A DNA stretch of 32,077 nucleotides from Bacteroides sp. UBA1773 (GCA_002315285.1 DCGR01000093.1:1-32077); one strand, 5' to 3'. Positions 7,875-16,397 are shown, counted from the stretch's first letter. Numbers and translations are program-made. The notes: generated by a model from the letters alone, not told the origin.

Positions 7875-9023
7875 ATGAATATTCCTACCGAGTTTGACGA
7901 CATTCGTCCATACAACATAGAAGAATTGCCAGAGGCCTTCGAACGCCTGCTTGCCGACGAACAATTCCAAGAGCTTGTAAAAAGCATTTTTCCACAAGTA
8001 TCCATGGAGTATATCTGTGAAAAGATGCAACACTGCAAATCTGGACAGGATTTCGAGAAAGTGTTTGTTTACGATTTCATTACCAATCTCATTCGTCAGC
8101 ATGCCGATGGTGCCGATTTTGATTGTTCCCGGTTGACAGACAAGCGAAATCACTACACATTCATTTCGAACCATCGTGATATTGTCGTTGATCCCGCCCT
8201 GTTGTGCTATGGATTGCTCAATGAAAACATGAATACCGTTGAAATAGCCATCGGCAACAACCTTTTGGCACGTGAATGGATAAAGACACTTGTACGCATC
8301 TGCAAGGCCTTTATCGTGAAACGCGGTCTGGGGCTGCGCGAGCAATTGCAGGCATCCATCCAACTGTCGCGTTACATCCATTTCGCTGCGACCCAAAAAA
8401 AAGAGAATATCTGGATAGCACAGCGCCAAGGACGCGCCAAGGATTCGAATGACCGCACACAAGACAGCATCCTGAAAATGATGGTAATGGGAGGAGAAGG
8501 TTCGCCCATAGAATGCTTGAAACAGCTCAACCTGGTACCTTTGACCTTGTCGTACGAGTATGACCCATGTGATTTTCTGAAAGCCAAAGAGGCACAGCAG
8601 AAACGTGATGATGAGGAGTTCAAGAAATCGCCCCAAGATGACTTGTTGAGTATGCGGACGGGTATTTTTGGTTACAAAGGACACATTCATTTCCAAACAT
8701 CCACTTGTCTCAACGACGAACTTGACGAGATAGGCGCAATGCAGCTACCCAAAACAGAATTTTATAGCATTATTGCAAAGCGCATTGATCAGCATATCCA
8801 TCGGAGCTATCGTATTTACCCATGCAATCGGGTTGCCCTTGACTTGTTGGAGGGTCGAAACGATGGCGCGTATTCCGCTGAGGAAAAAGCGCGATTCGAG
8901 CAATATCTGCAACAGCAAATCAGCAAAATCGATTTGCCAGACAGGGACATTCCCTTCTTACGAGAACGTATTCTGGAAATGTATGCCAATCCATTGAAAA
9001 ACCATTTGGAGGCACTACAATGA
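7875..9023 (+). CDS. Glycerophospholipid acyltransferase-like protein (LPLAT superfamily)
   Basis: Likely transfers an acyl chain to a glycerol-phosphate or related acceptor. It contains SNHRDIVVDP (98-107), the equivalent of the NHxxxxD catalytic block, then IAIGNNLLAREW (125-136), an acceptor-side segment, and WIAQRQGRAKDSNDRTQ (180-196), the block III region that is EGTRS in PlsC. The spacing from His100 to Asp106 is HX5D rather than HX4D, as I recall for the Bacteroidetes branch. No clear membrane helix is seen; at 382 residues it is longer than PlsC. A TTG start at 7854 is possible but would overlap ddl; ATG 7875 gives a normal 4-base gap. The stop overlaps the next gene by 4 bases (ATGA). 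Substrate unknown. Confidence 0.82.
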   Translation: MNIPTEFDDIRPYNIEELPEAFERLLADEQFQELVKSIFPQVSMEYICEKMQHCKSGQDFEKVFVYDFITNLIRQHADGADFDCSRLTDKRNHYTFISNHRDIVVDPALLCYGLLNENMNTVEIAIGNNLLAREWIKTLVRICKAFIVKRGLGLREQLQASIQLSRYIHFAATQKKENIWIAQRQGRAKDSNDRTQDSILKMMVMGGEGSPIECLKQLNLVPLTLSYEYDPCDFLKAKEAQQKRDDEEFKKSPQDDLLSMRTGIFGYKGHIHFQTSTCLNDELDEIGAMQLPKTEFYSIIAKRIDQHIHRSYRIYPCNRVALDLLEGRNDGAYSAEEKARFEQYLQQQISKIDLPDRDIPFLRERILEMYANPLKNHLEALQ

Positions 9024-9631
9024 AATGGTTCGTTTGCGTAGCATTAGGGTTGCTGTCGCTTACCGCGTGCAGTAACGACCCTCCGACCTATCCTGATTTG
9101 CTTACATCATTTGTCGATATGCGTATCGCATCCAACGGACAAGACCATTGGATGCAGACCGATGATGGACAACAGTATTCGGTCACGTATATGTGCGACA
9201 TGAAAGACCTCGTTCGTGACAGCCTCTATCGGATGGTTGGCCGATATGAATTGCTTGACAACCACAAGGCGAAAGTGTATGCCGTTGCCAAGACTGTTTC
9301 ATCGGCACCTCAACATTTTGCGGAATTTTACACTGACCCCGTGAAAGTGCAAAGTATTTGGCAGAGTGGTTCCTATCTTAATCTGGTGTTGCAGGTGATG
9401 GTTCACGATGTGCAGCATGAATTTGCTTTCGCCACTGAACAAATAGACAAAACGAATATGCGTATAACCCTTTGCCACGACCGAAAAGACGACATTGAAG
9501 GATTTTACGAGAAGGTGTATGTGTCAGTACCCCTTACACAATATGCACAATGGATGAATGACGGCAAAGCCTTGGAATTTTGCGTGAATACCTATGAAGG
9601 AATGCGAAGCTATTCGTTGAAACCATTCTGA
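9020..9631 (+). CDS. Lipoprotein of unknown function
   Basis: 203 residues with a classic lipoprotein signal: MKWFVCVALGLLSLTAC, Cys17 being the lipidated residue, followed by SNDPPTYPD. The mature part has alternating hydrophobic strands, suggesting a small beta-rich fold. I do not recognise a catalytic motif. A resemblance to the NigD-like small lipoproteins of Bacteroidetes is possible but unproven. Overlap with the acyltransferase and 34 bases to the metallophosphoesterase put it in the same operon, which carries mostly envelope genes. Confidence 0.8.
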   Translation: MKWFVCVALGLLSLTACSNDPPTYPDLLTSFVDMRIASNGQDHWMQTDDGQQYSVTYMCDMKDLVRDSLYRMVGRYELLDNHKAKVYAVAKTVSSAPQHFAEFYTDPVKVQSIWQSGSYLNLVLQVMVHDVQHEFAFATEQIDKTNMRITLCHDRKDDIEGFYEKVYVSVPLTQYAQWMNDGKALEFCVNTYEGMRSYSLKPF

Positions 9632-9665
9632 GAGCAACAAACACCCCCAAACAACAATCTTGAAA

Positions 9666-10829
9666 ATGAAACGACTGATTTTCCTGCTTTTGCTCGCAAT
9701 GCCATGTGTGTGCGATGCACAGTTCAAGAACCTTTATGGCCCTTACCTGCAAAATGTAACCGACACAGAAGCTACAATTGTGTGGGAATCAAGCGCCGCT
9801 TCGATAGGATGGGTAGAAATGGCACCCGATGATGGAACACATTTCTATGCAGAGGAACGTCCAAAAATTTTTGATACGAATATTGGCATCAAGCGCGAAT
9901 CAACCTTACATTCAGTATTGGTCAAAGGGCTACAACCCGGTACAACCTATCGGTATCGCATCTATTCGCAGGAAGTCCTTTCGCATCAAGCCATCCAAGT
10001 GCGGTATGGCATGGTAGCAGCTACCGCCGTATATCAAGTGGAACCGTTACGTTTTACCACTTTGGACCCACAGAAACAGGAGACATCGTTTGTAGTCATG
10101 AACGACATTCATGGACGACGCGGCCTCATCACCCAATTGCTTGGAGTGGCAGATTATCAGAATCGTGACATCATCATGTTCAATGGCGACATGGTTTCCA
10201 TTTTCAACCAGCGCGATTCTGTCTTTTCCCAGTTCATGACGGAGTGTGTAAACCTCTTTGCGAAGGAAAAATGTCCCTACTATGTACGTGGCAATCACGA
10301 GACACGAGGAGAATACGCCGTTCATTTCCATGATTATTTCAATTCCCGTCAGCCCAACCTGTATTTCACTTTCCGACAAGGTCCTGTCTGCTTCATCTGT
10401 TTGGATTCAGGTGAAGACAAACCCGATTCCGACATTGAGTATGGTGGTATTGTGGCTTACGATGCCTATCGGACAGAACAAGCCGAATGGTTGACGACTC
10501 TTCGTGATGATCCTAATGTGCGTGACGCGAAATTCCGAGTAGTGGTTGTCCACATGCCCACTGTTGTCAAGAAGAACAATTGGCATGGAGGGATGGATTG
10601 CTTGCATAAGTTTACTCCCATTCTGAATGAAATGAACATTGATGTGATGTTATGTGGTCATACACATCGTGATTCATTCCATCCCGCCGACAATACGGTG
10701 AAATATCCTGTATTGGTCAATTCCAACAATGGCATCATTGATGCCCATACCAATGGCAACCAACTTATCATTCGTGTGCTCAACACTGAAGGAAAAGAAG
10801 TGGCCAATCAAACGTTTCAAGCCAAATGA
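9666..10829 (+). CDS. Exported calcineurin-like metallophosphoesterase with N-terminal Fn3-like domain
   Basis: Secreted or periplasmic phosphoesterase of 387 residues. The signal peptide MKRLIFLLLLAMPCVCDAQ is cut near residue 19. Residues 24-133 form a purple-acid-phosphatase-type Fn3 domain (GPYLQNVTDTEATIVWES; LQPGTTYRYRIYS). The catalytic domain shows the two-metal motifs in order: NDIHG (Asp147, His149), NGDMV (Asp175), RGNHE (Asn210, His211), VVHMP, and CGHTHRD near residue 333. The substrate cannot be told from sequence. It is the last gene of the operon starting at 5171. A TTG start two codons upstream (9660) is an alternative. No strong terminator is seen in 10830-10911; a weak GTGG/CCAC hairpin lies near 10891-10910. 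Confidence 0.9.
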   Translation: MKRLIFLLLLAMPCVCDAQFKNLYGPYLQNVTDTEATIVWESSAASIGWVEMAPDDGTHFYAEERPKIFDTNIGIKRESTLHSVLVKGLQPGTTYRYRIYSQEVLSHQAIQVRYGMVAATAVYQVEPLRFTTLDPQKQETSFVVMNDIHGRRGLITQLLGVADYQNRDIIMFNGDMVSIFNQRDSVFSQFMTECVNLFAKEKCPYYVRGNHETRGEYAVHFHDYFNSRQPNLYFTFRQGPVCFICLDSGEDKPDSDIEYGGIVAYDAYRTEQAEWLTTLRDDPNVRDAKFRVVVVHMPTVVKKNNWHGGMDCLHKFTPILNEMNIDVMLCGHTHRDSFHPADNTVKYPVLVNSNNGIIDAHTNGNQLIIRVLNTEGKEVANQTFQAK

Positions 10830-10911
10830 CAACCACATTCCATAGGCATTGCGGGAAGAATCACCGTTGATGTGGCAATAAGAAAATAACTGGGTGGCTT
10901 CAAAACCACTT

Positions 10912-11838
10912 CTATAGTCTAATGCCATATTTTACGATGCCCGGTTCCATCATCGCCTTTGGCATGAACTTCATCAAAGTCCGAGTGATGGTATTGAGCA
11001 TACGCTCTCGGATGAAGTCTTTCTGAATGTAGAGGGACACTCGTCGCATCGACATAAAATCATCACGAAGTTGACGAACGTTTGCACGCTGTTTTTCCGT
11101 AAGAAAGGCTTGGTGCATTTCCGGAATAATAGTGAATCCTCCATTCTGATCGATGATTCTGATTAAGGTTTCGATACTTCCCGCTTCGTAAATGTGCTTG
11201 CCAATACCGCGAGCCTTACAAAAGCTGAAAGCACTGTCTCTCATACATTGTGCCTCTTTCATTATCCACATTTTTTCATGTTCCAGATTTTCGGGATTGA
11301 ACTCGGAAATCTCCTTGCAACAATTATTGGCAAGATACACTAAAAACTTTTCGGTATATAAAGGTATCTCAAGTATGTCATCCACTTTGTTGCCACTGAT
11401 GGCAATTCCCGCATCAATGGCACCTCGCGACAAGCCATCAACCATGGCATCGGCTTTCAGTTCTTGCACAGTCAATGACACATTGGGGTAATCTTTCAGA
11501 TAATGCAATATGAATTTAGGAAGGATGTATGGTGCAATGGTAGGTCCAACTGACAAAGTGAATTTTCCCTCTACAGTGCCTTTGTCTTCTGCGACCATTT
11601 CGGCTATGCGATTCGCCTCCATTAGCGTTTTCTCCGCTTGCTCTATAATACGCAGCCCTATCGACGTAGGGACAACACGCTTATTTGTCCGATCGAATAT
11701 GCGCACATCAAGCTCTTCCTCAAGTTTTGCCAACATGGCACTTAATGTGGGTTGCGATATGTCACATGCATCGGCCGCCTTGGCAAAATTACGGAAACGG
11801 TTCACGGCAATAATGTATTTCAACTGTTGTAAGGTCAT
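10912..11838 (-). CDS. oxyR: LysR-type hydrogen peroxide sensor regulator OxyR
   Basis: Transcription regulator of 308 residues. The N-terminal winged helix (MTLQQLKYIIAVNRFRNFAK; SQPTLSAMLAKLEEELDVRIFDR) is LysR type. The effector domain holds EAQCMRDSAFSFC, with Cys198 and Cys207 at the same spacing as the Cys199/Cys208 redox pair of E. coli OxyR. Peroxide forms a disulfide there and switches the regulator to activate catalase, Dps, alkyl hydroperoxide reductase and thioredoxin genes. It faces a thioredoxin gene with overlapping divergent promoters, which supports the call and suggests direct control. The start codon is 26 bases after its -7 element. Confidence 0.93.
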   Translation of the reverse strand: MTLQQLKYIIAVNRFRNFAKAADACDISQPTLSAMLAKLEEELDVRIFDRTNKRVVPTSIGLRIIEQAEKTLMEANRIAEMVAEDKGTVEGKFTLSVGPTIAPYILPKFILHYLKDYPNVSLTVQELKADAMVDGLSRGAIDAGIAISGNKVDDILEIPLYTEKFLVYLANNCCKEISEFNPENLEHEKMWIMKEAQCMRDSAFSFCKARGIGKHIYEAGSIETLIRIIDQNGGFTIIPEMHQAFLTEKQRANVRQLRDDFMSMRRVSLYIQKDFIRERMLNTITRTLMKFMPKAMMEPGIVKYGIRL

Positions 11839-11863
11839 ACACCATCAATAGATTTTTTCGATG

Positions 11864-11893
11864 CAAAGATAGCGAAAAACATTTGCAGGCAAA
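11864..11893 (-). promoter_or_regulatory. oxyR promoter
   Basis: TTTG (11890-11893), 18 bases, TATCTTTG (11864-11871) on the minus strand. The -33 element falls inside the palindrome at 11881-11894, shared with the trx promoter, so autoregulation is plausible. Confidence 0.7.
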
Positions 11894-11894
11894 T
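11881..11894. promoter_or_regulatory. Palindromic possible OxyR operator
   Basis: ATTTGC-AG-GCAAAT is an inverted repeat with perfect 6-bp arms centred between oxyR and the thioredoxin gene. It contains the -33 elements of both divergent promoters, the place where a LysR regulator would commonly bind. Binding by OxyR is inferred from position only. Confidence 0.45.
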
Positions 11895-11913
11895 TCCAAT
11901 CCCCTTATTTTTG
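11882..11913 (+). promoter_or_regulatory. Thioredoxin gene promoter
   Basis: TTTG (11882-11885), 20 bases, TATTTTTG (11906-11913): full consensus on the plus strand, 37 bases before the start codon. Confidence 0.75.
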
Positions 11914-11950
11914 CAGCAAGAATAAAACAAACAACTAATAGAGATATATA

Positions 11951-12373
11951 ATGATGACAAGATTTTTAATGGCATTGGCATTTGTTTGCGGGTTGTTATT
12001 ACTTACAACTGTCAATTCAACTAACCAATTTAGAAACAATACACAGAAAATGGAAAATATCAAAGATTATCAGCAACACCTCCGTGGGTATGACTACACG
12101 GGAAAAACTCCAGTGGTCATTGATTTTTATGCTACCTGGTGCGGTCCATGCCGTACATTGTCGCCACGAATCGAGCAATTGGCCAAGGAATATGAAGGAC
12201 ATGTAGCAGTTCTAAAAGTGGATGTTGACAAGAACCAAGCTTTGGCTCAAGCAGCAAACATCATGTCAATACCCACTGTGTTTTTCATCACAAAGGATGG
12301 CAACATCACACGTTCTGTCGGTGTGATGTCGTATGACGATCTTAAGAAGGCAGTTGACAAACTGCTCGAATAA
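11951..12373 (+). CDS. trxA: Thioredoxin, possibly membrane-anchored or exported
   Basis: Disulfide reductase with the thioredoxin core FYATWCGPCRTLSP; the redox cysteines are Cys64 and Cys67. The cis-proline region is MSIPTVFF. From the first ATG the protein has 140 residues with a hydrophobic N-terminus (MTRFLMALAFVCGLLLLTTV) that could be a signal peptide or anchor. From an internal ATG at 12050 (MENIKDYQQ) it would be a plain cytoplasmic thioredoxin of about 107 residues. The ATG at 11951 sits directly after the promoter and is the better start; two products are possible. The next gene follows 31 bases later. Divergence from oxyR suggests induction by peroxide. Confidence 0.9.
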   Translation: MMTRFLMALAFVCGLLLLTTVNSTNQFRNNTQKMENIKDYQQHLRGYDYTGKTPVVIDFYATWCGPCRTLSPRIEQLAKEYEGHVAVLKVDVDKNQALAQAANIMSIPTVFFITKDGNITRSVGVMSYDDLKKAVDKLLE

Positions 12374-12404
12374 TAAATCTTTAACCTTTAATTTTGTTTG
12401 AATT

Positions 12405-12971
12405 ATGAGAAGTATTACAGCTTTTGATTTGCAGTATGCCCATCGCTTTTATGGTTTTAAGGGCGAGGCACAGTATTTACATGGACACACAGGTGTGCTG
12501 ACCATTGAAGTGGAAGACACTGTCAATGAAGGTGTCAACATGGTGTTCCCATGCAATGAAATCCAGAAAACCGCATGGGCAGTATTGAAGAATTTCGACC
12601 ATGCACTGATCTTGCGCGAGGACGATCCTTTGTTGCCTGCTGTTCTGGATGTATATGAAAAACAAGGCATTCGTAACGGACATCCACAAAACCAGATGAA
12701 AGGTGAAGCCTTCAAAACCGAACTTGCCACAGCCTATCCCGACTGCCGATTAGTAGTCACTAAGGAAACCATGACCGTTGAAGGCATGATAAAAATCGTG
12801 TATGATTTATTGAAGGACAAGCTGAACATTGCAAAACTCACATTCACCAGTGGTGTGAATGCTGCTTCAGCAGAATATGAAACGAGTGGAGGCATTGATC
12901 GTTGTCCGCTTTGTGGCATAGCACTTGACGAGCAGGGCGTTTGTCCTAAGTGTGGATACAAGAAAAAGTGA
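12405..12971 (+). CDS. queD: 6-pyruvoyl-tetrahydropterin synthase / QueD-like protein with C-terminal zinc ribbon
   Basis: Tetrahydropterin-synthase fold of 188 residues, related to QueD (6-carboxy-tetrahydropterin synthase, queuosine pathway) and PTPS. The zinc site is intact: His13 (YAHRF), His26 and His28 (YLHGH). FDHALIL (64-70) supplies the Asp-His pair and KETMTVEGM (120-128) the pterin-binding glutamate. The catalytic Cys of QueD/PTPS, four residues before LHGH, is Ala here (GEAQYLHGH), and the usual DF motif is FPC. A C-terminal extension with Cys167, Cys170, Cys180 and Cys183 forms a zinc ribbon (CPLC, CPKCG). The fold is firm, the reaction is not; a PTPS-III-like folate role is an alternative. 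A strong hairpin ends the transcript at 13000-13027. Confidence 0.8.
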   Translation: MRSITAFDLQYAHRFYGFKGEAQYLHGHTGVLTIEVEDTVNEGVNMVFPCNEIQKTAWAVLKNFDHALILREDDPLLPAVLDVYEKQGIRNGHPQNQMKGEAFKTELATAYPDCRLVVTKETMTVEGMIKIVYDLLKDKLNIAKLTFTSGVNAASAEYETSGGIDRCPLCGIALDEQGVCPKCGYKKK

Positions 12972-12999
12972 CAACTATTCTTGGTCGTGATGATAAGGC

Positions 13000-13027
13000 A
13001 GGAGATAAACATGAAAGTTTGTCTCCT
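13000..13027 (+). terminator. Terminator after the QueD-like gene
   Basis: AGGAGATAAAC and GTTTGTCTCCT pair over 11 bp (one G-U) around ATGAAA, followed by TCTTTC. It lies 28 bases after the stop codon. Confidence 0.7.
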
Positions 13028-13076
13028 TCTTTCATATAGAAGTAGCTGTTTCAAAAAGAAGCCTGTTTACAAAAAC

Positions 13077-13103
13077 AAAAAAATAGTATCGTCACGCGAT
13101 GCT
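13077..13103 (-). terminator. Terminator of the tRNA-Asp/Glu/Gly operon
   Basis: On the minus strand AGCATCG and CGATACT pair (one mismatch) around CGTGA and run into a stretch of seven T, a few bases after tRNA-Gly. Confidence 0.65.
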
Positions 13104-13109
13104 AACATG

Positions 13110-13182
<73 letters not shown>

Positions 13183-13192
13183 AACGGAGAAG

Positions 13193-13264
13193 TAGTCCAT
13201 GGCGGAATCGAACCGCCCTTGCAAGAATGAAAATCTTGAGTACTAACCGATATACGAATGGACC
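13193..13264 (-). tRNA. tRNA-Glu (TTC)
   Basis: 72 nt cloverleaf on the minus strand. The anticodon stem-loop CAAGA-TTTTCAT-TCTTG gives anticodon TTC; the T-arm is GGCGG-TTCGATT-CCGCC. The first acceptor pair is G-U. Middle gene of the tRNA operon. Confidence 0.94.
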
Positions 13265-13305
13265 AACTTCATGAAAGAACTCCTTCCTCTTGAGGAATTT
13301 TCTTG

Positions 13306-13379
13306 CGGTGTGTATGGGACTCGAACCCATGACCTCCGCCGTGACAGGGCGGCATTCTAACCAGCTGAACTAACACACC
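13306..13379 (-). tRNA. tRNA-Asp (GTC)
   Basis: 74 nt cloverleaf on the minus strand. The anticodon stem-loop CCGCC-CTGTCAC-GGCGG gives anticodon GTC; the acceptor GGTGTGT pairs with ACACACC, discriminator G. First gene of the tRNA operon. Confidence 0.95.
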
Positions 13380-13391
13380 GAAAAGTGAGCG

Positions 13392-13422
13392 CAAAGATAG
13401 TAAATATTCTTTGCCCCACAAA
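13392..13422 (-). promoter_or_regulatory. Promoter of the tRNA-Asp/Glu/Gly operon
   Basis: TTTG (13419-13422), 19 bases, TATCTTTG (13392-13399): full consensus on the minus strand, 12 bases before tRNA-Asp. Confidence 0.8.
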
Positions 13423-13464
13423 TTATTACAGCATTTTATTTTGCTCTTTTATCAAAAACATGTA

Positions 13465-14715
13465 TTATTCACCCTTAATGGCTGCAACACCCGGCAACAC
13501 CTTACCTTCAATAGCTTCGAGCAAAGCACCACCGCCAGTAGAAATATACGAAACCTTGTCGGCCATGCCAAACTTATTGATACAAGCAACAGAATCTCCA
13601 CCTCCGATAAGCGAGAATGCACCTTCCTCCGTAGCTTTTGCAATGGCCTCGGCAATGGCCTTTGAACCTGCCGTAAAATTATCGAACTCAAACACACCTG
13701 CAGGACCATTCCAAAGAATTGTCTTTGCGCCAGCAATGGCAGCAGCAAATTTTTCGCGTGTCTCCGGACCGGCATCCATACCTTCATATTCTACAGGGAT
13801 TTCATTGGCTGCACAAACAATGGTGTTAGCATTGTTGTTGAAATCATCAGCCGCCACGCAGTCTGTACCAAGTACGAGGTTCACCCCTTTCTCCTCGGCT
13901 TTTGCAATGATGTCAAGAGCCATGTCAAGTTTGTCGTACTCACAAATAGACTTGCCAACTTCTCCTCCCTGAGCCTTTGCGAAAGTATAAGTCATACCTC
14001 CACACAATATGAGATTGTCAACTTTGTCCATCAGGTTCTCAATGATACCAATCTTTGTAGAGACCTTGGAGCCGCCCATAATGGCAGTAAAGGGACGTTT
14101 GATATTGCTCAACACATTATCAACGGCCTTAACTTCCTGCTCCATGAGCAAACCTAACATTTTATTGCCTTCATCAAAATAATCTGCGATAACAGCTGTA
14201 GAAGCATGCTTGCGATGCGCCGTTCCAAAGGCATCATTGATATAGCAGTCAGCGTAACTTGCCAATGTCTTGGCAAATTGTTTCTGGCTTGCCTTCATAG
14301 CCTTCTTCGCTTCATCGTATGCAGGATCCTCTTTTTCAATTCCAACAGGTTTTCCTTCCTCTTCAGGATAGAATCGAAGATTTTCAAGCAAGAGCACTTC
14401 ACCAGCCATTAATGAAGCGGCAGCATCGCCAGCCTTTGCGCAGTCGGGAGCAAACTTCACTGCGACACCTAATTTTTCGGACACAGCATAAGCGATTTGT
14501 CCCAACGACATTTTCATGTTCACTTTACCTTTAGGCTTGCCCATGTGCGACATGATGATGAGCGATCCACCATCATTGAGAACCTTCTTTAATGTAGGCA
14601 ATGCGCCACGAATGCGAGTGTCATCTGTGATTTTCCCATTTTCATCCAAGGGTACATTGAAGTCCACACGTACAATTGCCTTCTTTCCGGCAAAGTTGAA
14701 TTTGTCAATTGTCAT
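13465..14715 (-). CDS. pgk: Phosphoglycerate kinase
   Basis: Glycolytic enzyme that makes ATP from 1,3-bisphosphoglycerate and ADP. The length of 416 residues is normal. The family signature KKAIVRVDFNVPLDENG is near the N-terminus, followed by SHMGKPKG, LLENLRFYPEE, the central AIMGGSKVSTKIG, and the C-terminal nucleotide-binding GGGDSVACINKFG with STGGGALLE. Single-gene transcript with its own consensus promoter at 14777-14807; the tRNA operon follows on the same strand with a separate promoter. Confidence 0.97.
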   Translation of the reverse strand: MTIDKFNFAGKKAIVRVDFNVPLDENGKITDDTRIRGALPTLKKVLNDGGSLIIMSHMGKPKGKVNMKMSLGQIAYAVSEKLGVAVKFAPDCAKAGDAAASLMAGEVLLLENLRFYPEEEGKPVGIEKEDPAYDEAKKAMKASQKQFAKTLASYADCYINDAFGTAHRKHASTAVIADYFDEGNKMLGLLMEQEVKAVDNVLSNIKRPFTAIMGGSKVSTKIGIIENLMDKVDNLILCGGMTYTFAKAQGGEVGKSICEYDKLDMALDIIAKAEEKGVNLVLGTDCVAADDFNNNANTIVCAANEIPVEYEGMDAGPETREKFAAAIAGAKTILWNGPAGVFEFDNFTAGSKAIAEAIAKATEEGAFSLIGGGDSVACINKFGMADKVSYISTGGGALLEAIEGKVLPGVAAIKGE

Positions 14716-14776
14716 AACGATTGTTTTTTTATATTGGTTATACGATATGTGCCACTATTTGCTTTTTAATGCGTTG

Positions 14777-14807
14777 CAAAGATAGTTTTTTTTGGTTGAT
14801 GCACAAA
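14777..14807 (-). promoter_or_regulatory. pgk promoter
   Basis: TTTG (14804-14807), 19 bases, TATCTTTG (14777-14784): full consensus on the minus strand, leaving a leader of about 60 bases before pgk. Confidence 0.8.
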
Positions 14808-14929
14808 AAGCCTTTTGCGCATCCTTCCTGTTTTTTGTTTTTTTATCATTTACCATTCTCGAAATGTAATGTTAACGTGCCAATTTACTTGGCAAAAAGA
14901 CAACAATTGCTTCTAAAAGTCAAAGGGGT

Positions 14930-14960
14930 TTTGCAAAACGAGAAAAATGTAATATCTTTG
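14930..14960 (+). promoter_or_regulatory. Promoter of the uracil permease gene
   Basis: TTTG (14930-14933), 19 bases, TATCTTTG (14953-14960): full consensus on the plus strand, 39 bases before the start codon. Confidence 0.8.
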
Positions 14961-14999
14961 CACGACTTATAAAAACGCCTCATTATTAAATTAAACCTT

Positions 15000-16397
15000 A
15001 TGAAACAAAACATTTCTAACGAGCCAATCTACGATGCCAGAGCACTTGGCAAAGGGAAAATGCTCACGCTTGGTCTCCAGCACATGTTTGCCATGTTTGG
15101 AGCAACAGTTCTCGTTCCTGCAATTACTGGTCTTTCGGTGTCAGCGACTTTATTATTCGCAGGTTTCGGTACACTTCTCTTCCATGTACTTACCAAGATG
15201 AAAGTGCCGGCATTCCTCGGCTCTTCATTTGCTTTTATCGGTGGTTATGCAGCCATCACTCAGTTAGGAACATCAGAAGCCTATGGACTTAGCATGCAAG
15301 AATCTCTTCCATACGCTTGCCTTGGTGTGTTCTTCGCAGGTTTGGTGTATTTTGTTCTTGCCGGACTTTTTGCAGCTTTCGGTACCCAAAGAGTCATGCG
15401 CTATTTCCCACCTATTGTTACAGGTCCCATTATCATTGCCATTGGTCTGACACTTTCCGGTTCTGCCATTCAGAATTGCAATCAGAATTGGTGGATTGCC
15501 CTCGTTGCTTTGGCTATCATTATCAGCTGTAATATTTGGGGTAAGGGAATGGTGAGAATCATTCCCGTTTTGTTAGGTGTTGTTGGCTCTTATTTTGTTG
15601 CTGCATGTTTTGGCTTGGTTGACTTTTCGCCTGTGGCCGATGCTGCATGGCTGGGTATTCCTTTCGAATGGGGGAACACTGCTTTTTCCGTATTCAGCAA
15701 TCCCAACTGGAGCTTAATTATTGCCGCCATCATCGCGATTGTACCCATTTCACTCGCCACCATGATAGAGCATATTGGTGACATGTGTGCAATTTCATCG
15801 ACCGTAGGTACAAATTTCCTCGAGAAACCAGGTTTGCATCGTACACTGATGGGTGATGGCTTGGCCACCTCACTCGCCTCCTTGTTTGGCGCTCCCGCAA
15901 ATACCACTTACGGCGAAAACACCGGAGTCTTGAACATCACAAAGGTGTTTGACCCACGCGTCATTCGTATTGCAGCCGTATTTGCCATCATCCTGTCGTT
16001 CTGTCCTAAATTCGCAGCCCTTATTCAGGTCATGCCAGCTGCTACTATCGGTGGTGTTTCGCTCATTCTTTATGGTATGATCTCGGCGATAGGTGTTCGA
16101 AATGTTGTTGACAATAAAGTCGATTTGACCATTTCGAGAAACCTCATCATCGCAGCAGTAATCTTGGTGTTGGCCATTGGCGTCAAGTATGGAGCAAATG
16201 ATGCCATATCCATTGGTTTCACCTCTCTGAGCGGTTTAGCTGTAGCTGCCATCGTAGGCATCCTACTCAATGCCATCTTACCTGGCAAAGACTACGAGTT
16301 TGGTGCCAACAAGCGAGCCGACATGACCGTCCACTTTGGTGGTGGTACACGTAATCCAAACTGGCGCCAGGAACACCCTGAGGCAGCCAAACTTTGA
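15000..16397 (+). CDS. uraA: NCS2 family nucleobase permease (uracil/xanthine type)
   Basis: Inner-membrane nucleobase:cation symporter of 465 residues with about 14 hydrophobic segments. N-terminal QHMFAMFGATVLVPAITGL is the NCS2 signature, GSSFAFIGGYAA is the third-helix region, and PANTTYGENTGVLNITKV contains the conserved substrate-site residues of UraA-type carriers. The best fit is uracil transport for the salvage pathway; xanthine is less likely because the signature region matches UraA better. A hydrophilic C-terminal tail of about 30 residues follows the last helix. It is a single-gene transcript with its own promoter and a strong hairpin after the stop. Confidence 0.92.
   Translation: MKQNISNEPIYDARALGKGKMLTLGLQHMFAMFGATVLVPAITGLSVSATLLFAGFGTLLFHVLTKMKVPAFLGSSFAFIGGYAAITQLGTSEAYGLSMQESLPYACLGVFFAGLVYFVLAGLFAAFGTQRVMRYFPPIVTGPIIIAIGLTLSGSAIQNCNQNWWIALVALAIIISCNIWGKGMVRIIPVLLGVVGSYFVAACFGLVDFSPVADAAWLGIPFEWGNTAFSVFSNPNWSLIIAAIIAIVPISLATMIEHIGDMCAISSTVGTNFLEKPGLHRTLMGDGLATSLASLFGAPANTTYGENTGVLNITKVFDPRVIRIAAVFAIILSFCPKFAALIQVMPAATIGGVSLILYGMISAIGVRNVVDNKVDLTISRNLIIAAVILVLAIGVKYGANDAISIGFTSLSGLAVAAIVGILLNAILPGKDYEFGANKRADMTVHFGGGTRNPNWRQEHPEAAKL

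Noticed and set aside
7851..8696. Open frame of 281 codons on the minus strand
   Set aside because: Antisense to the acyltransferase gene, which has clear catalytic blocks and operon coupling.
12387..12400. TAATTTTG between the thioredoxin and QueD-like genes as a separate promoter
   Set aside because: No -33 element at the right distance and the 31-base gap fits one transcript.
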